Assembly: GCA_030674155.1 (NCBI GenBank)
Contig: CM060320.1
Location: 33,280,047-33,344,046, forward strand
Source of the DNA: Stramonita haemastoma
Taxonomy: Eukaryota > Mollusca > Gastropoda > Neogastropoda > Muricidae
Direction of reading: 5' to 3'
Length of the DNA: 64,000 nt
A model generated the notes under the pieces. That model was not told the DNA's origin. It ran no database searches and saw only the letters and a list, made by a program, of their open reading frames with translations. This document shows, piece after piece, positions 57,551 through 64,000 of this stretch (position 1 is its first letter; each line of letters starts with the position of its first letter). A program made the position numbers and the translations under genes.

Positions 57551-58610
57551 AAAATATTTTTTAAAATCTGGAATATATATCTTAAGTAATTTGCTATTGG
57601 TAGTACTTTTTCCCCATAATGAGGATATTGGTCAATTTCTTCCTCCATTTTACCAAACTATTACAATTTTAATGACTAATTTGTTGACAGACAGGTGGTG
57701 GAATGATGTTTTTAGTTATCAACTCATTATGTCCTCTAGTTTGCTACTTACTTATTTGCATTTTTACATGTGTGTTTTTTATTTTAATTTTTATAAATCA
57801 TAATTATCGTTTCATTGTTTATTTCTTATTTTATTCTCTGTGTGTGTGCTTTTGTTATTTCATTATTATCTCTCTGTCCTTGTTTTTGCCTTCTGTTTGA
57901 TACTGTTTTATGTCTTTTGATATTGGTTTATTACTGTTGTTAGAGGTGTTTTTTTTTCTCTTGATTTCATCACCATAAGGGTGGGGACTGGATGTAAAAA
58001 AACCCCACATGAGTGCTCATTCATTATCCTCAAAATAAAAGAATTTGACTTGACAGTCCCTGAATGTCTTGCCTATAATTTAATCAGGTTTATTACTTGT
58101 ATTGAGAAATCTTTTATTTATACTCCATATTAAAAAAAAAATCTCAATATGTGTGTTGAATGTAACTGATTTTTAAAAAACATTTTATCAAATGATCTTA
58201 TTTTTCATGTGAGCAGAATAACTGTCCATCATAATTATGATATGGTTTTATCCATTTTTTGTCACTACAATCACAAGACTGATCATGGTATTAGAGTATG
58301 TGCCCAAAACTATGTGCCTCTTCTCCACCCCTTCTCTCAGGGAATAAAATAATCCCTCTTGTGTTTTGTTATACAGTTGCACTTAAATTTAGGGCATATA
58401 TTTCCCTTGACATAAAGCCTATTGGTGACGTTTGCGCTCACCTGTGTGCGTGTGTAAATCATTGTGCCATTGTTGTTGTTTTGTTTTTGTTTTTGAAACG
58501 TTGTGCACAATTTTCTTTTCATTTAAAAGTGAGACATGTGTTTTAAGCAATTTGCTGTTGGTAGTACTTTTTCTCCATTATCATGATACTGATTGAGTTT
58601 CACACACAGA
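57551..58610. other. no gene seen; T-rich DNA with an S1 tail at 57975-58055
   Basis: TTTGCTATTGGTAGTACTTTTT (57582) and TTTGCTGTTGGTAGTACTTT (58550) are two copies of a short repeat about 960 nt apart. The S1 3' tail is GGGGACTGGATGTAAAAAAA to ATCCTCAAAATAAAAGAA. Confidence 0.5.
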
Positions 58611-58677
58611 TCTCCACACTTCAACAGGAAAAGAAACCTTGGCCAACATCCTAGTGACAGTGGATTTGGCATACAGT
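58611..58677 (+). CDS. candidate short exon
   Basis: Between CACACACAG and a strong donor CA|GTGAGT. One frame is open: SPHFNRKRNLGQHPSDSGFG then I, leaving CA. The next candidate starts with G after TTCCTTCATAG at 58836 and completes CAG. No family was recognised. Confidence 0.35.
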
Positions 58678-58836
58678 GAGTGATTACTTCCCTTGGTCTG
58701 TCCAAACCTGCTATCTTGGGGACAGAAGCCATTTTCCCACACCTCTCCTTCCCCCTGCACTTTGTCTTCTTTCTTTCTTTTTATTTTCTTCTGTTTTTAT
58801 TCTGATGATCATAGTGTCAAGACCTTTCCTTCATAG

Positions 58837-58887
58837 GGATGCCAGAGGCTATGTCATTATCAATGGAATACATCAACTCTCAGCTAG
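58837..58887 (+). CDS. candidate exon truncated by a SINE
   Basis: In the phase left by the 58611 exon it reads DARGYVIINGIHQLSARY, running directly into the head of the S1 SINE at 58888. The SINE may have inserted into the exon or just beside it. Confidence 0.3.
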   Translation, partial: GCQRLCHYQWNTSTLS

Positions 58888-59242
58888 ATACGGGGCGGAT
58901 AGCCTAGTGGTCAGAACATTGCGCTGGCAATTTGAAGACCCAGGTTCGAGTCCGGTCGAGGAAATTTTCTTCCTGGAGTTAACATCAGTGCTGACTCCAC
59001 TCTCCCCAAAAGTCCTTCGGATGAGACTTTAAACCGAGGTCCCGTGTGCGAACGCACGCAGAACATCTTGCGCACACGTTAAATCCTGTTCCGCTTTTCG
59101 TAAGAGTAGGCCATCGTGTGCCGGTGGGAACAGATGACAATATTTACAAAACTGCATACACATGGGGACCGGATGAAAAAAAGCACATGATTGCTTATTC
59201 TGTTATCCTCGATATAAAAGAATAAATAAATAAATAAATACT
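58888..59242 (+). mobile_element. SINE, full length (family S1)
   Basis: Head GGGGCGGATAGCCTAGTGGT, B box CAGGTTCGAGTCC, body as in the reference copy, and tail TTATCCTCGATATAAAAGAA followed by (TAAA)n. One of the best-preserved copies. Confidence 0.9.
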
Positions 59243-59279
59243 TTCATTCTGGGGGTAAAATTTTGTAGTCAGGCTGCCT

Positions 59280-59335
59280 GTCTCCTGTAGTAGTTGGACA
59301 GGCTTAAGTGAGTGTTTGACAGTCTAAGTACTGCT

Positions 59336-59372
<37 letters not shown>

Positions 59373-59465
59373 GCCAAAGTGGTGTTTGACAGCCTAAGTA
59401 CTGCTGACTGACAGACAGACAGACAGACAGGCCAAAGTGAGTGTTGGACAGTCTTAAGTACTGCT

Positions 59466-59502
<37 letters not shown>

Positions 59503-59740
59503 GCCAAAGTGGTGTTTGACAGCCTAAGTACTGCTGACTGACAGACAGACAGACAGACAGATAGGCCAAAGTGAGTGTTGGACAGTTTAAGTACTGCTGA
59601 CTGACAGACAGACAGACAGACAGACAGACAGGCCAAAGTGGTGTTTGACAGCCTAAGTACTGCTGACTGACTGACAGACAGACAGACAGACAGACAGGCC
59701 AAAGTGAGTGTTGGACAGTCTAAGTACTGCTGACACACCT
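59280..59740. repeat. VNTR of about 60-65 nt containing (GACA)n
   Basis: Seven or so units of CTAAGTACTGCTGACTGACA, several GACA repeats and AGGCCAAAGTG(AGT)GTT(G/T)GACAG. Units alternate between a GTGGTGTTTGACAGC and a GTGAGTGTTGGACAGT form. Repetitive frames such as LSVCLSV are artefacts. Confidence 0.92.
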
Positions 59741-59969
59741 GTCCCTCCCTCCTGCATTGGCTGTCAGCCTGTTTCTCCTCAGTCTCTCAGGGCTGCCTCC
59801 CTCCCTTCCTCCCTCCAGTCCTGTTGCAGCACTGTCCCTGCCTCTCCTGTGTCTTCACATGGGCTAAACCAGACCTGGCAACACACACAGCACACTTCTC
59901 AAGAAACAGCTCCCTTCTCTAGAAATACATACATACATTGTCTACAATCATGTGTACACCTACGTCCAT

Positions 59970-59972
59970 TTG

Positions 59973-60056
<84 letters not shown>

Positions 60057-60062
60057 AGAGAG
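59970..60062. repeat. (GA)n microsatellite
   Basis: Near-pure GA tract of about 90 nt. Confidence 0.96.
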
Positions 60063-60067
60063 ATTTT

Positions 60068-60332
60068 ATTTTTTTTATTCTCTATTTCAAGGACAATGGA
60101 TCAAGCACTCATGCACTTCTTTACATCCAGTCCCTGTGTGTGTGCAATTTTGTAAATTTTGTCATCTGTTCCCACCAGCACACAATGGCATACTCTTTCA
60201 AAAATCGGAATGGGTTTTAACCTGTGCACAAGATGTACTATGTGCGTTCGTACACGAGACCTTGGTTTATAGTCTCTTCCAAAAGACTTTTGAGGGGAGT
60301 AGAGTCGGTACTGATGTTAACTCCAGAGGAAA
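60068..60332 (-). mobile_element. SINE (family S1)
   Basis: TTCAAGGACAATGGATCAAG, then CCAGCACACAATGGCATACT and GATGTTAACTCCAGAGG. Framed by GA and TG microsatellites. Confidence 0.78.
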
Positions 60333-60339
60333 ACTCCTC

Positions 60340-60345
60340 TGTGTG

Positions 60346-60416
<71 letters not shown>

Positions 60417-60488
60417 CATGTGTGCACACATGTTACGTGCATGTGTAAGAGAGTGAGTGAGTGTGTGAATGTGTCTGTGACTCTGTGT

Positions 60489-60567
<79 letters not shown>

Positions 60568-60590
60568 TGTGTGTGTCTGTGTGTGTATGA
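60340..60590. repeat. (TG)n microsatellites, two tracts
   Basis: TG repeats at 60340-60415 and 60487-60590, with a GAGTGAGTGTGTGAATG spacer. Confidence 0.95.
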
Positions 60591-60767
60591 GTTCTGCAAT
60601 GTATTTTTTGTTGTTGTTGGGATTTATTATAATTGTTTTTTTCAATTTTTTTTTTTAATTGAGACTATCTGATTGTCATGTGTTACAGTAATAATGTAGA
60701 TAGCAAGTTGTTTTAGTTCCTAGATGGATGGCTTGATTCTTAAAAGCCAATGCATTGCTTATTATTT

Positions 60768-61110
60768 ATTTATTTATCTTTTATATCAAGAATAATAGAA
60801 TAAGCACTCATGAGCTTTTTTACTTCCATTCCCCATGTGTATGCAGTTTTGTAAATTTAGTCATCTGTTCCCACAGGCACACAATGGCCAACTGTTACAA
60901 AAAGCAGAACAGGATTTAAAGTGTGTGCAAGATGTTCTGCATGCGTTTGCTCACAAGCCTCAGTTTATAGTCTCATCCGAAGGATTTTTGGGAGAGTGGA
61001 ATCAGCAATAATGTTAGCCTCAGGGGAAAAATCCCCTCAAATGGGAATCGAACCTAGGTCGTCAGATTGCGAGCGCGATGTTCTGACCACTAGGCTATCC
61101 TATCCCGTAT
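60768..61110 (-). mobile_element. SINE, full length (family S1)
   Basis: Complete antisense copy from the tail TTTTATATCAAGAATAATAG to the head, read on the minus strand as GGGATAGGATAGCCTAGTGG with B box AGGTTCGATTCC. Confidence 0.88.
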
Positions 61111-61187
61111 CCTGTACCATGTGGAAATCAAACTTAGACTTGACACAATCTCTCCTTCCTTCCTGACACCTGCAGCTGACCCAGTGC

Positions 61188-61312
61188 TGACAGAGAGAGA
61201 GAGAGGCAGGTGGCTGTTTCTGATGCAGGCAGCCTGGCTGTTCTGACCACCAAAGCAGCAGACAACAAGAGGAACAGACTTCACAACAAAAACTACCACC
61301 ACCAAAAACAAG
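61188..61312 (+). CDS. weak exon candidate
   Basis: After a CTGACAG acceptor-like site and GA repeats, a frame reads RQVAVSDAGSLAVLTTKAAD then NKRNRLHNKNYHHQKQG and stops. It has sensible composition but no homologue or donor. Confidence 0.22.
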
Positions 61313-62219
61313 GGTGACAATGATGGTGATGATGAAAACTGGAGAAGGAAAAACCAAAAGAGAGGGAGAAGGAAATCACAAAGAAGAAGAGGAAGCAGAA
61401 ACAAAAGTAAAAAAAACAAAGAAGAAGAAAGTCCGAAAAAGACATAACAGAAGAAGAAGAAAGCGGAATAAAAGAAAGAAGAAAAGTTCAGTTGATCCTA
61501 GACAATGCTGGCTACGTCATGTCATGTCATGTCATGTCCCTCACCCTCCTCCTGTTCACTGGTGGCTGGCTCAGTCAGTGTGGGGACAGACAGGTGTGGG
61601 GCACAGGGCAGCAGGTAGTCAGTGTCTGTAGAGGGGCAAAGGCTTCTGTCTGTCCAGGGGTGAAGCAACTCTCCCCCACTCTGCACATACAGAAAATGAC
61701 ATCAGAAACACACTTATATACAGGAACCTGTGTACATCACAAGCACAGAATTATCAAACACAAAGAAACCTGTGTACATCAGAAACAGGCACACAGTAAT
61801 CCCATGGAAAACAGGAGAGATCAGAAACATCTTCACTTCACTTATCTAGCTGCAGCTAAACATAAAAAAAAATTCAGATGAACAATTACAAAAGGTCACT
61901 GTCTGTAAGTATATTCAACTTTAAAAAAAAAAGAAAGAAAAGAAGTATTTCCAACTTGTTAAAATATTAGAAAAAAAGAACAAAGAAAAGAACAGTGAAC
62001 AATGGGGTGGTGGATGTATCATGCCAATACATCAACAACAGTGAACAATGGGGAGGGTGGATGTATCATGCCAATATATCAACAACAATGGGGAGGGTGG
62101 ATGTATCATGCCAATACATCAAAAAGGCAACACTGGCAAGACAGCAGGCTGTGACCATTCTCTGCCATCAATGAGGAGAAAAATAAACATACCAAAAGTA
62201 ATTACCCCCCCCCCCCCCC
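61313..62219. other. purine-rich and repeat-bearing DNA, no gene seen
   Basis: Purine-rich 61330-61490, a GTCAT pentamer run near 61517-61538, and three tandem copies of a roughly 45-nt repeat (GGGTGGATGTATCATGCCAA, TACATCAACAACA) at 61993-62122. Confidence 0.5.
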
Positions 62220-62275
62220 ACAACACACACTCACACACACATACACCAACACACACACACACACAAGCACACACA

Positions 62276-62341
<66 letters not shown>

Positions 62342-62372
62342 AGCACACACACACACGCACATGCACACAAAA
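62220..62372. repeat. (CA)n microsatellite
   Basis: Long CA tract with small interruptions, preceded by a C-run at 62205-62219. Confidence 0.96.
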
Positions 62373-63192
62373 GCACACAAAAAGAAGCACTTAACTCTTA
62401 CACAGTGCTGCTGAAAGCATCTCCAGATGTTGGAAACACAAGCCCTGTGACCACAAACACTGAAAACACATTATCCAAGTCTGTAATCATGTATGCAATC
62501 CATCAACCCCAATATCCCCACCCCCTTCCCCCAATACACACTCTCACCCATATTAGAGATACGTCAATCCCTCTCTCTAACATTTACGCAAAAATGACTC
62601 TATGAGCTGCAGCTGAACATGATGCTGAACAGATAGATATGTATTCTACAGACAGATAATCCACAACTGACCTGAACATTAACGTCAAGACAGATACACT
62701 GATTATAATCAAGTAAATTAAATAGATTAAAATTGAGAGGAGACAGCAGAAAAGAAAGCAACCCAACCAAAACAAACAAATATATGTATAAGCATATTCA
62801 GAAATCTTTCTAACTTTAAAACAATATTATGAAGAAAATGGAGAAAAAAACTAACAGCAAACAAATATTTAAAAATCAACACATTCAGATATGCCCAAAC
62901 AAGTCGTGTTCAAGAACAAGAAATTTTTGAAGTCCAAAAAGGTGTAACATATATATCAGGGGGAAAAAAAACAAGCCAAGAGGGGGAAAAAAACCCACCA
63001 AACCAACAACAACCCCCCACCAACCAAACACAGCTCGTCCTTATTTAGACGACAAGAATACAATTTCAACTCAACATATGAAACAAAACATTTCTACCTA
63101 ATAATAAGTTTAGGATAGTATAGTATGTGAAAGTGAAAAACAGAAAGGAAGGGGAGGGCAAGGCACGGCAAGGCAAGGCAAGGCCAGGCAAG
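62373..63192. other. no gene seen; A-rich DNA with a GGCAA pentamer array
   Basis: AT-rich with several A-runs. A (GGCAA)n-type pentamer array lies at about 63157-63196. Confidence 0.5.
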
Positions 63193-63256
63193 GCAAATTC
63201 TTTTCTTCGAGGATAATAGACAAGCACTCGTGTGCTTTTTTACATCCAGTCCCCGC
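63193..63256 (-). mobile_element. SINE 3'-tail fragment (S1)
   Basis: CTTCGAGGATAATAGACAAG, then CACTCGTGTGCTTTTTTACA and CCAGTCCCCG. Confidence 0.65.
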
Positions 63257-63684
63257 CCTTTTCAGGGATAACATCAAGATAAAAAGATACTAAACAGTAA
63301 AACTATACGCAGTACCAAGCAACATAAAAGAATAAGGACACTATATATGATAAGGTAATATAAATGCACTAATTCAGAAGACGAAAATCAAAAGTCACAA
63401 TAAAATGATTTTGATTATTGAAGAAAAGAAAAGCGTTAACAGATAAAGAGCAAACAAGAGAACATAATGAAATAAACAACTGAACAACCAAGAAAAATCC
63501 ACCTAAAAATATTTAGCTACAACATTGTTACAACTCATTACAACACAATGAACTCAAAAGGAACTAAAGATAATACAATGAATATAATAATAACAATAAG
63601 AATAATATCAACAATAGTGATAATAGTCTGATAATAGACTGTAAAACTCGCTCCTTCACGGAAGGGAAGGGAGGGGAGGGGAGG
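63257..63684. other. no gene seen
   Basis: A-rich DNA with irregular ATAAT/AACAAT repeats. Confidence 0.45.
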
Positions 63685-63749
63685 CAGAGAAAGAGAGAGA
63701 GAGAAAGAGAGAACAGGGGGAGGAGAGAAGAGAGAGAGAGAGAGGAAGG

Positions 63750-63830
<81 letters not shown>
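63685..63830. repeat. (GA)n microsatellite
   Basis: GA tract with GGAG interruptions, ending at TATTCTTAAG. Confidence 0.96.
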
Positions 63831-63831
<1 letters not shown>

Positions 63832-64000
63832 TTCTTAAGCGTTATATCATCATCAAAATTCACCAATCACCAAGTCTGACAAAATGCCCACAGGAAAATC
63901 TTGTTAATTTAAGAAAAAAAATTATCAAAGACACATATCAAGTCAATATCTGTCAAAAGGGTTAATTTTAGGTAAAACACCATTTCATACATTTCAACTT

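Overview
This window is eukaryotic nuclear DNA, most likely from a marine mollusc and probably a gastropod. The evidence is split exons with GT/AG borders, several tRNA-headed SINE families, degraded APE-type LINEs, TTAA-flanked MITEs, an LTR retroelement, very dense microsatellites and one 100-N scaffold gap (7622-7721). The phylum is inferred from the type of SINE and LINE sequences. No operon, prokaryotic gene, CRISPR array, rRNA gene or free-standing tRNA gene is visible.

Layout. 1-4765: intergenic or intronic DNA with one SINE, CA/GACA microsatellites and a 650-nt polypurine tract. 4766-6870: the best host gene in the window, the last two coding exons of an unrecognised protein on the + strand, split by an intron holding SINEs. 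7722-9750 and 17225-20490: two direct copies of one block (63-nt minisatellite, acidic ORF, second minisatellite, CA tract, coiled-coil ORF). Between them, 9911-15419, lies a structurally complete LTR retrotransposon that carries Gag but no pol. 16 and 20-23 kb: SINEs and a few weak exon candidates. 23443-37245: a head-to-tail array of six full and two partial units of about 1.59 kb, each carrying the same short exon-like blocks. Three units also carry a 1.1-kb piggyBac-like MITE at the same TTAA.

38370-39640 and 53290-54705 are inverted copies of each other, each with the same putative terminal coding exon. SINE order and degenerate repeats suggest the inverted structure extends inward around a centre near 46.5 kb. 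The centre holds a truncated minus-strand LINE (43.9-46.8 kb) split by a SINE with an 11-bp target duplication. A second LINE remnant with a C-terminal zinc finger lies at 49.3-50.5 kb. 55-64 kb is mostly AT-rich DNA with SINEs, a MITE fragment, a VNTR, large GT/GA/CA tracts and a few candidate exons.

The window reads as one or more repeat-expanded host genes remodelled by tandem, direct and inverted duplication and invaded by at least five kinds of mobile element. Exon calls rest on splice borders, phase and paralogue comparison only; no transcript or homology search was available.
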